A DNA stretch of 62,228 nucleotides. It comes from Desulfurococcus sp. (lineage in GTDB: Archaea; Thermoproteota; Thermoprotei_A; Sulfolobales; Desulfurococcaceae). The notes beneath the pieces were generated by a model. That model worked only from the letters and a program-made list of their open reading frames with translations. It was not told the origin of the DNA and did not search any database. Location: contig JAPNUX010000002.1 in the NCBI GenBank assembly GCA_026626905.1, forward strand, positions 1 to 62,228, written 5' to 3'. A program made the position numbers and the translations under genes. This document shows, in pieces, positions 17,168 to 25,695 of this stretch (the first letter of the stretch is position 1; the number at the start of each line of letters is the position of its first letter).

Positions 17168-17456
17168 ACAGCTGGGTAGAATACGTCTTAATGAAGTAAG
17201 CCTGGATGTAATGGAGAGCATAGTATTAAGACTAGATAACGAGGTATTCGAGTACATTTCATCGAAGCTCCCGAAAGGATCCAACGTGAATACTGTTATC
17301 AGTATAGAGCTTGAAGGAGACCACTTAAACCTAAAGCTGGATCTAGAGGCGTCAGGCCCGTTCGGCGACCTATACGATTACGAGCAGATACTACAGGATG
17401 CAATCAATCATGCTAGGGTAGTTTTCGAGAAGCTGATTGAGAAGTACCGATCCTAG
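17145..17456 (+). CDS. DUF3194 family protein
   Basis: 103 aa, overlaps pfdB by 23 bp. Conserved parts are LDVMESIVLRLDNEVFEYI, the strand pair NTVISIELEGDHLNLKLDLEA (in parts) and the terminal helix DAINHARVVFEKLIEKY. The family is archaeal, of unknown function, and almost always follows prefoldin beta. It is the last gene of the cluster that began with psmA. Confidence 0.8.
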   Translation: MASQPAGRQLGRIRLNEVSLDVMESIVLRLDNEVFEYISSKLPKGSNVNTVISIELEGDHLNLKLDLEASGPFGDLYDYEQILQDAINHARVVFEKLIEKYRS

Positions 17457-17504
17457 ATGTTTAATTAGTGTAATCAAGCCTCCATGAACCGCAATGATAC
17501 TCAA

Positions 17505-17514
17505 GTTTTATAAC
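17505..17514 (+). promoter_or_regulatory. TATA box for the EF-2 gene
   Basis: GTTTTATAAC with an upstream purine/CAA context, 45-54 bp before the EF-2 ATG, which is itself preceded by GAGGTGGTG. Confidence 0.55.
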
Positions 17515-17558
17515 AGCATATTCTTGATCGAGAATGCTAGGTGTAGAGGTGGTGTTTA

Positions 17559-19769
17559 ATGGTTAGATACAAGCAGACAGCTGAAGTGTTAAGGCTCATG
17601 AAGAACGTTGAGCAGATTAGGAATATAGGTATAACCGCTCACGTAGACCACGGTAAGACAACTCTATCCGACTCTCTGTTAAGTGCTGCAGGACTACTCT
17701 CCGAGAAGGTGGCTGGTCAAGCACTAGCCCTCGACTACCTTGATGTAGAGCAGAAGAGGCAGATGACTGTTAAAGCAGCTAACGTTAGCCTCTACCACGA
17801 GTACAAGGGTAAACCATACCTTGTAAACCTGATAGATACGCCGGGACACGTGGACTTCCAGTCGAAGACTATCAGAGCCCTTCGCGTTATAGATGGAGCA
17901 ATAGTAGTAGTAGACGCTGTGGAAGGTGTTATGACTCAGACAGAAATGTATCTACGTGTAGCTTTAGAGGAGAGGGTTCGCCCAATACTCTTCATAAACA
18001 AGATTGATAGGTTAATTAAGGAGCTACGGCTCTCACCAAGCGAGATACAACAAAGACTAGTTCAGATAGTTAAGGATATCAATACGCTTATAGCTAACTA
18101 CGCGGACAAGGAGTTCCAGAAGACATGGCTACTAGACCCCATGAAGGGCCAGGTAGCATTTGGTTCGGCGAGAGACCGCTGGGGTCTCACAATACCCCTG
18201 GTACAGCAGAAGGGGATTAAATTCTCCGATATAATTGATACCTACAATAGAGGCAAGGATGCTATTGCAGAGCTACAGAAGGTCGCGCCTCTTCACGAGG
18301 CAATACTCGACATGGTAGTTAAGTACGTGCCTAACCCAAGGGAGGCTCAGAGATACAGGATCCAGAAGATATGGCATGGAGACCTCAACCATGAAGTAGC
18401 AAAGTACATGATTGAAGCTGACCCGAATGGCCCGCTAGTAATGCTTGTAAACGATATTAGAGTTGACCCGCACGCCGGCTTAGTTGCCACTGGGAGAATA
18501 TACTCGGGTACTCTTAGAGCTGGGGATGAAGTATGGCTGGTTAATGCTAGATCCCCTCAGAGGGTTCTCCAAGTAAGCTTGTACATGGGGCCCTACAGAG
18601 AGCTGGCTGATGAGATCGCAGCAGGCAACATAGCTGCAGCACTAGGCTTAGATAAAGCGAGGTCAGGTGAAACCGTTGTCTCGCTAAAGTACAAGGATTC
18701 CATGACGCCATTCGAGAGGCTGAGAATGATCACGGAGTCTGTTGTCACAGTAGCAATAGAACCAAAGAACCCGCAGCAGCTGACTAAGCTCATTGACTCA
18801 CTATACAAGCTACACCTAGAGGATCCAAGCTTAATCGTTAAGATTAACGAAGAGACAGGCGAGTACCTCCTCAGCGGTGTCGGCACGCTACACATTGAGA
18901 TCGCGCTCACCCTACTAAAAGATCTCTACGGGCTGGACGTCGTGGCTTCACCACCCGTCATAGTGTACAGGGAGACCATAAGAGAAGCTAGCAGAATATT
19001 CGAGGGTAAGTCACCTAACAAGCATAACAGGTTCTATATTAGCGTCTCACCACTAAACGAGGAAACCATTAGATTAATGAGTGAAGGCATAGTCACCGAG
19101 GACATGGATGCACGCGAGAGAGCAAAGATCCTGAGGGATCAAGCAGGCTGGGATGCTGATGAAGCAAGAAGAATTATGGCTATTGATGAAAACCTCAACA
19201 TCCTGATTGATCTAACCACTGGTGTACAGTACCTGAGGGAGGTTAGAGATACAGTAATCCAGGGCTTCAGGCTAGCGATGAGGGAGGGCCCGCTGGCAAT
19301 GGAGCCAGTACGCGGTGTTAAAGTAATACTCCACGATGCAGTAATACACGAGGACCCGGCGCACAGGGGTCCAGCTCAGATATTCCCAGCTGTAAGAAAC
19401 GCTATATTCGTAGGCTTCCTGACAGCTAGGCCAACAATACTTGAGCCAATACTAAAGCTGGATATAAGAACCCCAGTTGAATACATAGGTAATGTTTCAA
19501 CAGTAATCACTAAGAAGAGAGGAAAACTCATAGAGGTCCAGCAGATGGAGGCAGGGGCGAGAATAGTAGCTGAGATACCAGTCTCAGAGTCCTTCGATAT
19601 AGCTGACATGCTGAGGAATGTAACAGCTGGTAAAGCGATATGGGGTCAGGACTTTAGCAGGTGGGCTCCAGTACCTGAAAGCATGCTAGCTGATCTAATA
19701 GCGAAGATTAGGACTAGGAAAGGATTAAAGCCTGAGCCACCGAAACCCGAGGACTTCATGTCGCCGTAA
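17559..19769 (+). CDS. fusA: Translation elongation factor 2
   Basis: 736 aa, full length. G domain: [15 protein letters not shown] (G1), the switch I region with [20 protein letters not shown] (G3), NKIDR (G4). Domains II-V follow. The diphthamide-modified His is expected at about residue 602 in [13 protein letters not shown]-2 catalyses ribosomal translocation. It is monocistronic with its own promoter. Confidence 0.97.
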   Translation: MVRYKQTAEVLRLMKNVEQIRNIGITAHVDHGKTTLSDSLLSAAGLLSEKVAGQALALDYLDVEQKRQMTVKAANVSLYHEYKGKPYLVNLIDTPGHVDFQSKTIRALRVIDGAIVVVDAVEGVMTQTEMYLRVALEERVRPILFINKIDRLIKELRLSPSEIQQRLVQIVKDINTLIANYADKEFQKTWLLDPMKGQVAFGSARDRWGLTIPLVQQKGIKFSDIIDTYNRGKDAIAELQKVAPLHEAILDMVVKYVPNPREAQRYRIQKIWHGDLNHEVAKYMIEADPNGPLVMLVNDIRVDPHAGLVATGRIYSGTLRAGDEVWLVNARSPQRVLQVSLYMGPYRELADEIAAGNIAAALGLDKARSGETVVSLKYKDSMTPFERLRMITESVVTVAIEPKNPQQLTKLIDSLYKLHLEDPSLIVKINEETGEYLLSGVGTLHIEIALTLLKDLYGLDVVASPPVIVYRETIREASRIFEGKSPNKHNRFYISVSPLNEETIRLMSEGIVTEDMDARERAKILRDQAGWDADEARRIMAIDENLNILIDLTTGVQYLREVRDTVIQGFRLAMREGPLAMEPVRGVKVILHDAVIHEDPAHRGPAQIFPAVRNAIFVGFLTARPTILEPILKLDIRTPVEYIGNVSTVITKKRGKLIEVQQMEAGARIVAEIPVSESFDIADMLRNVTAGKAIWGQDFSRWAPVPESMLADLIAKIRTRKGLKPEPPKPEDFMSP

Positions 19770-19820
19770 AACACCGTGCTAGCTTAATCTAGATGCAGCT
19801 ATTTTCTCGAGGACTAAATG

Positions 19821-19830
19821 GTTTATTAAT
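19821..19830 (+). promoter_or_regulatory. TATA box for tRNA-Asn
   Basis: GTTTATTAAT, 30-39 bp upstream of the tRNA 5' end and in its orientation. Confidence 0.5.
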
Positions 19831-19859
19831 CCCCCTACCTCCTCTATTGAATTCATGGA

Positions 19860-19964
19860 GCCGGGGTAGCTCAGCTTGGTAGAGCGCCGGGCTGTTAACC
19901 GCTTAAAGGATAGAAGCCTGGTGCGGAAACCCGGTGGTCCGGGGTTCGAGTCCCCGCCCCGGCG
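19860..19964 (+). tRNA. tRNA-Asn(GTT) with a 31-nt intron
   Basis: Acceptor GCCGGGG pairs with CCCCGGC, D arm TAGCTCAGCTTGGTAGAGC, anticodon stem CCGGG/CCCGG, loop CTGTTAA with anticodon GTT at 19894-19896, T arm CGGGG-TTCGAGT-CCCCG, discriminator G. The mature molecule is 74 nt after removal of the intron. CCA is not encoded. Asn(GTT) decodes AAY and is a substrate of the t6A-forming KEOPS complex, whose Pcc1-type subunits are encoded in this window. Confidence 0.92.
19898..19928 (+). other. Archaeal tRNA intron (position 37/38)
   Basis: Removal of these 31 nt restores a normal anticodon loop. Because AAC-C sequence is repeated at both ends, the cut can be shifted by a few bases without changing the mature tRNA. 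A relaxed bulge-helix-bulge can be drawn: 19892-19895 (CTGT) pairs with 19923-19926 (GCGG) through two G-U pairs, flanked by TAA and AAA bulges, as expected for the archaeal splicing endonuclease. Confidence 0.75.
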
Positions 19965-19969
19965 TTCCA

Positions 19970-21241
19970 CTACACTACTATCTCGCTGCCTACACTAGGA
20001 GTATATACGTTTATATCGCTATCCAGTTTTTCGATTATGGTGTTCTTTAAGCTTTCAGCCTCCTCTGGTTCCCCATGGACTATTACAATGTTCCCTACTA
20101 CACTCTTATACTTGGATAGTATTCTCAGAAGCCCTTCCCGCCCAGCGTGACTCGAGAAGTCCAGCCATTCAACCCTAGCCTCAATTCTCCCAGTGTTGAG
20201 CTCAGGGATTTCTCCAGCCTCCAGTATTTTATGCCCGTTACTGCTGGGGGCTTGATAGCTGACTAGTACTATCGAGTTACGCGGGTTCTGATAGAGCTTC
20301 TTAAAGTAGTAGAGGCTGGGGCCACCCTTCAGCATTCCAGCTGAAGCTATTATCACGCAGGGAGTGTTCACGATTCTCTTTCTATCCTTGAAGCTTGCCA
20401 CGAAGTTCACGGTCTCATATGTCTTCTTGAATGCTACTGGATCCCTCAGGAACCTTGCATGTCTAAGGTATACGTCGGTGACATCTTTAACCATCCCATC
20501 TACGTATACTTCAACGTACGGTGCCTTGTGAGCTATTATGGATGCGATCTCCTGGCTACGCCCTACGCTAAAAGCTGGTATAAGCACAGTACCCTTTTTA
20601 TCAAGGGTTTCCTCGATTATCTCAATCAGCTTCTCTTCGACAGCATAGCGTGGTGGATGGCTTCTACCCCCGTACGTTGACTCTATTATTATTGTATCAA
20701 CCCTTGTATCCAGTATTTCAGCGCCTCCGAGAGTCCATGTATCTACGTCGTTTACATCCCCGGTGTACATTAATCTACGTCCACTACTAGTTTCAAGGTA
20801 AGTCATGCTACTACCTATTATGTGCCCTGCACTAGAGAAGACTAGCTTAAATCCCTCCTCCTCATAGCTCTCCCCGTAGTCGAGGAACACTGTGTTATTG
20901 TATAGGTTTTCAAACTCCCTCATATCGTACTCTATTACAGCTGCATTCAGTTTCAGGAAGTCCATAGTTAGCAGTCTAGCGACATCGAGTGTCGGCCTGG
21001 TTGAAAAAGCCTTAGGCCTCCCAGTTATGTAGAGGTATGGTGCTGCAGCCGTGTGATCAAGATGTGCGTGCGATAATACGAGTGCTGTGATCTCAGCAGG
21101 CCTTACGTGGAGTGGAAGTCTAGGCATATCTTTCTCGTCAAGGTTTATTCCGTAGTCTAGGAGGAATTTTTGCTGGCCGTCCTCGACGAGGAAGGCGGCT
21201 CTACCGACTTCTCCTCCACCACCAAGAACCCTGATCTTCAA
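19970..21241 (-). CDS. Beta-CASP metallo-beta-lactamase ribonuclease (aCPSF2 type, no KH domains)
   Basis: 423 aa. TTG start six to seven bases after GGTGG. The MBL core shows LSHAHLDHTAA (zinc motif 2), YTGDVNDVDT, and ESTYGGRSH; the beta-CASP insertion is marked by IPAFSVGRSQEI and later ASAGMLKGGP, with the final His motifs in WLDFSSHAGREGL and VIVHGEPEEA. Without N-terminal KH domains it corresponds to archaeal aCPSF2/RNase J-like enzymes, which act as endo- and/or 5'-3' exoribonucleases. It converges on tRNA-Asn, ending six bases after the tRNA. The KH-bearing relative aCPSF1 is at 44822. Confidence 0.9.
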   Translation of the reverse strand: MKIRVLGGGGEVGRAAFLVEDGQQKFLLDYGINLDEKDMPRLPLHVRPAEITALVLSHAHLDHTAAAPYLYITGRPKAFSTRPTLDVARLLTMDFLKLNAAVIEYDMREFENLYNNTVFLDYGESYEEEGFKLVFSSAGHIIGSSMTYLETSSGRRLMYTGDVNDVDTWTLGGAEILDTRVDTIIIESTYGGRSHPPRYAVEEKLIEIIEETLDKKGTVLIPAFSVGRSQEIASIIAHKAPYVEVYVDGMVKDVTDVYLRHARFLRDPVAFKKTYETVNFVASFKDRKRIVNTPCVIIASAGMLKGGPSLYYFKKLYQNPRNSIVLVSYQAPSSNGHKILEAGEIPELNTGRIEARVEWLDFSSHAGREGLLRILSKYKSVVGNIVIVHGEPEEAESLKNTIIEKLDSDINVYTPSVGSEIVV

Positions 21242-21364
21242 TATTCACCACCATACTTGACGACCAGATCACGCTGTGGAAACCCTAATTAAACGGATGC
21301 TTAATTCTAAGCACCTAGATACCACGATTCAAAACAGGGATTTTAATAGCTTGGGTGCCTAGAG

Positions 21365-21724
21365 ATGTTTGCATCGAACCCACGTGAATTGAAGAGGCTT
21401 CTCAAGAGGATGGGAGTAGAGGTTGAAGAACTAGAGGATGCCAGGCAGGTTGAGATAGTCTTAAAGGATAAGAGGATAGTATTAAGGAATCCTCAAATAC
21501 TAGTATTTAAGGCTGGAGGGCAAGTCTTCTACCAGGTTACAGGTGCACAGGAGGTAGTCGAGGAAGCCGGAAAGCCAGCTGAGCCTCTAGCAACAGAAAT
21601 CCCTGAAGATGATATTAGATTCGTAATGGAGCAGACAGGCGCATCATACGAGAAGGCTAGGGAGGCACTAGTCAAGAGTCGAGGCGACATACTACAAGCT
21701 ATCATGATGCTTAAAGGCGAGTGA
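21365..21724 (+). CDS. nac: Nascent polypeptide-associated complex protein
   Basis: 119 aa. An N-terminal basic helix (NPRELKRLLKRMG) that contacts the ribosome, the NAC beta-barrel core (VEIVLKDKRIVLRNPQILVFKAGG in parts), and a C-terminal UBA domain (DDIRFVMEQTGASYEKAREAL). In archaea NAC is a homodimer binding chains at the tunnel exit. A TATA-like ATTTTAATAG at 21339-21348 implies a nearly leaderless mRNA. Confidence 0.93.
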   Translation: MFASNPRELKRLLKRMGVEVEELEDARQVEIVLKDKRIVLRNPQILVFKAGGQVFYQVTGAQEVVEEAGKPAEPLATEIPEDDIRFVMEQTGASYEKAREALVKSRGDILQAIMMLKGE

Positions 21725-21736
21725 GGTAGCCCTACA

Positions 21737-24355
21737 ATGCAGGATACCAGCAGAATTCAACTTGAAGTAAGCACCAGTTTAAGAGACATCTACAAAGCTC
21801 TCAGTAAGCCACACTACCTTTTAGGAGTATACTATGATGGGAAGCTGGGGAAAGCAGTCCTCGAATTCCTTAGCGAGAGCGGAGATAAGCTCATAAAGAT
21901 AGCGGACCCCACAGGCCATAAGCCATACCTCCTCACTGATGCAGGCGTAAAGAACCCGAGCATCCTAGAGGAAGTACTCAAAGATGAAGCTGTTGACCAC
22001 GTAGAGGAGGTATTTAAAGTCAACCCTTTAACCATGGAGAGCATTAGAGTCACTAAAATTGTGACAAAGGATCCACTAGCAGTGAGAAAGCTGAGAAACA
22101 AGATTACTGGTAAGGCATCAGCTTGGGAGGCGAAGATAAAGTACCATAACAACTACATATTCGATAATCAGTTGATACCTGGAATGAGGTATGTTCTAGA
22201 AAACAATGGACAGCAGTACAGACTTGTACTGGTTAAACCCGAGATACCCCTACCTCTCAAGCAAGCCGTCACCGAGTTATTCAGGGGGGAGCCTCGTGAA
22301 ACAATTGAGCTGGCTGAAGAATACCTCGTGCTCTTCGAGGAGGCTCCCCCCAGAGCGCTGAGAGCAGCACTAGATATAGAAGTCTACACTCCGTTTAAAG
22401 GTAGGGTGCCAAACCCCCATCAAGGCGAGTACCCTATCATAAGCGTGGCCATCTCAGCTAGCAACGGCTTCAGAAAAGTATACCTGCTGGAGAGGAACTT
22501 TAAACACGACTTCGACTACATGTCCGACGAGTACCCTGCTGATGTAGAAGTCGAGATATACGACTCCGAGAAAGCATTAATCCTAGAGGTTCTTGACGCA
22601 TTATCCAGGTACCCAGTTGTACTCACATATAACGGCGATAAATTCGACCTGCTATACATTTACTCTAGAGCTATAAGGCTAGGTATACCAGGATACCTTG
22701 TACCAATATCCATAGGAGAAGACATGATTAGACTTAAGAACAGCATCCACCTGGACTTGTATAAATTCTTCTCGAATAACGCGGTGAAGAACTATGCTTT
22801 TGGAGGCCGCTACAGAGAGGAGAAGCTTGATGCTGTATCCTCAGCGCTGCTAGGTGTATCTAAGATAGGCTTCGAGGAGGCTATCAGCGATGTCTCAGCT
22901 TCACTACTCGTAGCATACAACGTGAGGGATGCTGATATAACACTCCAGCTGACACTATTTGATAACGAGCTTGTGTGGAGACTAATGGTGCTTCTCAGCC
23001 GTGTATCAAAGACGAGTATCGAGGATGTGTGTAGAAGGCGGATCTCAAACTGGATTCAAAACCAGTTCTTCTGGGAGCATAGAAGGCTAGGATACTTGAT
23101 ACCTAACAACGAGGATATACTTAGGTACGCTGGTAAAGCAGGTACTAAAGCTGTAATCGAAGGCAAGAAGTACGCTGGCGCACTAGTCATCGAGCCTCCT
23201 AGAGGAGTATTCTTCAATGTTGCTGTATTCGATATAGCCTCACTATACCCTAGCATAATTAAAAAGTACAATTTAAGTTATGAGACCGTTGATACATCGT
23301 GGTGTAAGTCAACAATCGATATTGTAGATGAGACAGGCAGGAAGCTTCACTCAGTCTGCACTGATAAGCCCGGGCTGACGGCTCAGATAATAGGGATACT
23401 CAGGGATTTCAGGGTTGGAGTCTACAAGAAGAGAGCTAAGGATAAATCACTTCCAAGAGAAGTGCTAACATGGTATGACGTTGTTCAACGAGCCATAAAA
23501 GTATTCATTAACGCCAGCTACGGCGTCTTCGGTGACAGCAGGTTCCCCTTGTTCTCGCCGGCTGTAGCTGAAAGTGTTACAGCCATGGGCAGGAAGTCCC
23601 TGATGACAATAGTGCTCAAGGCAGCAGAGCTAGGTATTAAACCCCTCTACGGGGATACAGATTCAATCTTCGTATGGAATCCTACGAGAAGCCAGGTTGA
23701 GGCTCTCCAGAAGTGGATTCTAGAGAACCTTGGGCTTGAAATCGAGCTAGATAAAGAATTTACATATGTTGTTTTCACAGGATTGAAGAAGAATTATTTA
23801 GGCCGAGGTAAGAGCGGCGAGGTGGAAATAAAGGGGCTGGTAGCGAAGAAGAGGAATACACCTGAATTTCTCAAGGAGTTCTTCCAGGAGATGCTAGATA
23901 AAATGAGAGAGATTGATACACCAGAGAGATTCATGGAGTTCGTTGAATGGCTTGAACACGCGCTGGAAGAATACTACACGAAGCTTAAGCGTAAGGAGAT
24001 ACCATTGGATCAACTAGCAATTAAGGTAGCTTTAACGAAACCACCATCAACCTATACTAAGACTAAGCCTCCCCACGTAAGGGCTGCAATGCAGCTCGCT
24101 AACTACGGTATTAGTGTAGCAGAAGGCGATGTGATAACATTCATTAAAGTTAAAGGTAAGGAAGGGTATAAGGCGATACAACTGGCTAGACTGCACGAAG
24201 TAGACCCAGATAAGTACATTGAACTATTGAAGAGCAGCTTAGAGCAGCTGCTTACAGCACTATCAATAAAATGGGAGGATGTAGTTGGGGGAGGGCTCAA
24301 TAGAGAGATGCGCGTAGCCAGCGGGAGAAAGCCTCCTAGCTACGGCGAGGTCTAA
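21737..24355 (+). CDS. polB1: Family B DNA polymerase, PolB1 type
   Basis: 872 aa. The 3'-5' exonuclease domain begins at ALDIEVYTPFKG (Exo I, about residue 212) with TYNGDKFDLLY (Exo II). Polymerase motifs: FDIASLYPSIIKKYNLSYET (A), VFINASYGVFGDSR (B), YGDTDSIF (C), and KKNYLGR. The NLSYETVD continuation of motif A and the KKRNTPEF region are those of crenarchaeal PolB1, the main replicative polymerase. It is 12 bp after nac. The window has a second family B enzyme, PolB3, at 37746. Confidence 0.93.
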   Translation: MQDTSRIQLEVSTSLRDIYKALSKPHYLLGVYYDGKLGKAVLEFLSESGDKLIKIADPTGHKPYLLTDAGVKNPSILEEVLKDEAVDHVEEVFKVNPLTMESIRVTKIVTKDPLAVRKLRNKITGKASAWEAKIKYHNNYIFDNQLIPGMRYVLENNGQQYRLVLVKPEIPLPLKQAVTELFRGEPRETIELAEEYLVLFEEAPPRALRAALDIEVYTPFKGRVPNPHQGEYPIISVAISASNGFRKVYLLERNFKHDFDYMSDEYPADVEVEIYDSEKALILEVLDALSRYPVVLTYNGDKFDLLYIYSRAIRLGIPGYLVPISIGEDMIRLKNSIHLDLYKFFSNNAVKNYAFGGRYREEKLDAVSSALLGVSKIGFEEAISDVSASLLVAYNVRDADITLQLTLFDNELVWRLMVLLSRVSKTSIEDVCRRRISNWIQNQFFWEHRRLGYLIPNNEDILRYAGKAGTKAVIEGKKYAGALVIEPPRGVFFNVAVFDIASLYPSIIKKYNLSYETVDTSWCKSTIDIVDETGRKLHSVCTDKPGLTAQIIGILRDFRVGVYKKRAKDKSLPREVLTWYDVVQRAIKVFINASYGVFGDSRFPLFSPAVAESVTAMGRKSLMTIVLKAAELGIKPLYGDTDSIFVWNPTRSQVEALQKWILENLGLEIELDKEFTYVVFTGLKKNYLGRGKSGEVEIKGLVAKKRNTPEFLKEFFQEMLDKMREIDTPERFMEFVEWLEHALEEYYTKLKRKEIPLDQLAIKVALTKPPSTYTKTKPPHVRAAMQLANYGISVAEGDVITFIKVKGKEGYKAIQLARLHEVDPDKYIELLKSSLEQLLTALSIKWEDVVGGGLNREMRVASGRKPPSYGEV

Positions 24356-24360
24356 GTAAA

Positions 24361-25560
24361 ATGAGGCATGCAGCCGCTTTAACCTTAACTGTAACAGTGG
24401 TCCTGCTCCTAGTATCTATGGTACTCCACATGCCCACCGAAGTTCAATCCACGCTCTTCGGTAGAAGGCTACTTGAAGCAGGTTCAATCATATACTGCGA
24501 TGTATACAGCCAGCTCCACGACACCCTAGTTGAATCGTATAGTAAACCCCCGTGGAGAGTGATCGCGGATTTAAAGCCTACCCAGCCTCCTCTAGCTTGG
24601 ATTACAGTGCTCCTGGCTACAGCTTTAAGCAGGTTTTTAGCGTCAAGTGCCAGCGACTTTCTTGTCTACTTCTATCTAATTTACTCGGCTATCTCAACTG
24701 CCGCTGTATCCTACGGTATCTACAGGCTTGTGAGGGCTCGCAGCATATACTTGTATCCTGTCTACGCTACTACCCTATTAGTCTACGGAGTATACAGCTA
24801 TGATTCCCTCGCACTCCCCCTCATAGCTGAAGCAGTAGTTAGTATTAGGGAGGGTGAGGTTAAGCGGGCACTATTCTACTCGACACTTTCATTCACAACG
24901 AGCTTCTACTCTATAGTTGTCCTGGGGCTACTAGTATATCTCCTACTGAGAGATCCTAACTTAGATGAATCCATTTACACTGGGATGCTCTACGGATTGA
25001 TACCATTACTCCTAGTTCTCGCAGTGGATCCAAGCTACATTAAACGCGTTGTGAGCAGTGTAATTCAAGCTGGCTTTAATAACGGTCTCCTCCAAGTGCT
25101 TACACCATGGCTTTCAGTTGAAGCAGCCTATGGGTTGAACATGGGTTTATGGATACTGCTGCTTCTCACCTTATACGCTGTTAGTCCTTCTTTAAACGAG
25201 AGAGAACGTCTCACCATGTACATACCTGTAGTAATGCTACTACTTTACTCGCTGCACCCGCAGCCTGTACCTCAGACACTCCTCTTGATACTACCACTGA
25301 TTCCAACTCTATTTGTTAGGAGAGATGCACGGCTGTTACTGACTGTGGAGTTCTTGAATGCATTGATAATAATACTCTGGTTTAAAGCCGGCGTGATAGC
25401 TGAAGCCTTAAGGAGCATTGGGCTGGATGCATCGCCTAATCCATTATCGCTTGAGAACCCTATTCAATGGATATCTATAACCAGGGACTCCATGCTAGCT
25501 GTGTACGCTCTCCAAGCACTAAAAGAGGTTATGGAAGCTGACGCCGGGGGCGGGATTTGA
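24361..25560 (+). CDS. Polytopic membrane protein, unrecognised
   Basis: 399 aa, starting five bases after polB1. Roughly nine to ten hydrophobic helices alternate with short loops (for example LTLTVTVVLLLVSMV, PLLLVLAVDP, VVMLLLYSLH). The first extracytoplasmic loop includes YCDVYSQ and a KPPWRV segment, somewhat reminiscent of GT-C glycosyltransferases, but no diagnostic DE/DD motif is clear. Its last six codons and stop (to 25560) run into the 3' end of the oppositely oriented tRNA-Ser gene. Function unknown; a lipid-linked sugar or transport role would be a guess. Confidence 0.6.
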   Translation: MRHAAALTLTVTVVLLLVSMVLHMPTEVQSTLFGRRLLEAGSIIYCDVYSQLHDTLVESYSKPPWRVIADLKPTQPPLAWITVLLATALSRFLASSASDFLVYFYLIYSAISTAAVSYGIYRLVRARSIYLYPVYATTLLVYGVYSYDSLALPLIAEAVVSIREGEVKRALFYSTLSFTTSFYSIVVLGLLVYLLLRDPNLDESIYTGMLYGLIPLLLVLAVDPSYIKRVVSSVIQAGFNNGLLQVLTPWLSVEAAYGLNMGLWILLLLTLYAVSPSLNERERLTMYIPVVMLLLYSLHPQPVPQTLLLILPLIPTLFVRRDARLLLTVEFLNALIIILWFKAGVIAEALRSIGLDASPNPLSLENPIQWISITRDSMLAVYALQALKEVMEADAGGGI

Positions 25561-25625
25561 ACCCGCGCGGGGAACCCCCCACCGGCTTAGCAGGCCGGCG
25601 CCCTACCAGGCTAGGCGACCCCGGC
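25542..25625 (-). tRNA. tRNA-Ser(GCT)
   Basis: Minus strand: acceptor GCCGGGG/CCCCGGC, D arm GCCTAGCCTGGTAGGGC, anticodon stem GCCGG.../...CCGG around CTGCTAA (anticodon GCT), long variable arm TGGGGGGTTCCCCGC, T arm GCGGG-TTCAAAT-CCCGC, discriminator G as for serine. No intron. Overlaps the 3' end of the convergent membrane-protein gene by 19 bp. Confidence 0.93.
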
Positions 25626-25650
25626 TTCTGAGTGAGTGGATAAGGTTTGA

Positions 25651-25660
25651 GACTTAATAA
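25651..25660 (-). promoter_or_regulatory. TATA box for tRNA-Ser
   Basis: Minus-strand TTATTAAGTC, 26-35 bp upstream of the tRNA 5' end. Confidence 0.45.
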
Positions 25661-25695
25661 CTCTTTCCAGCTGAGTAATTCTTGTTGACCCCAGC

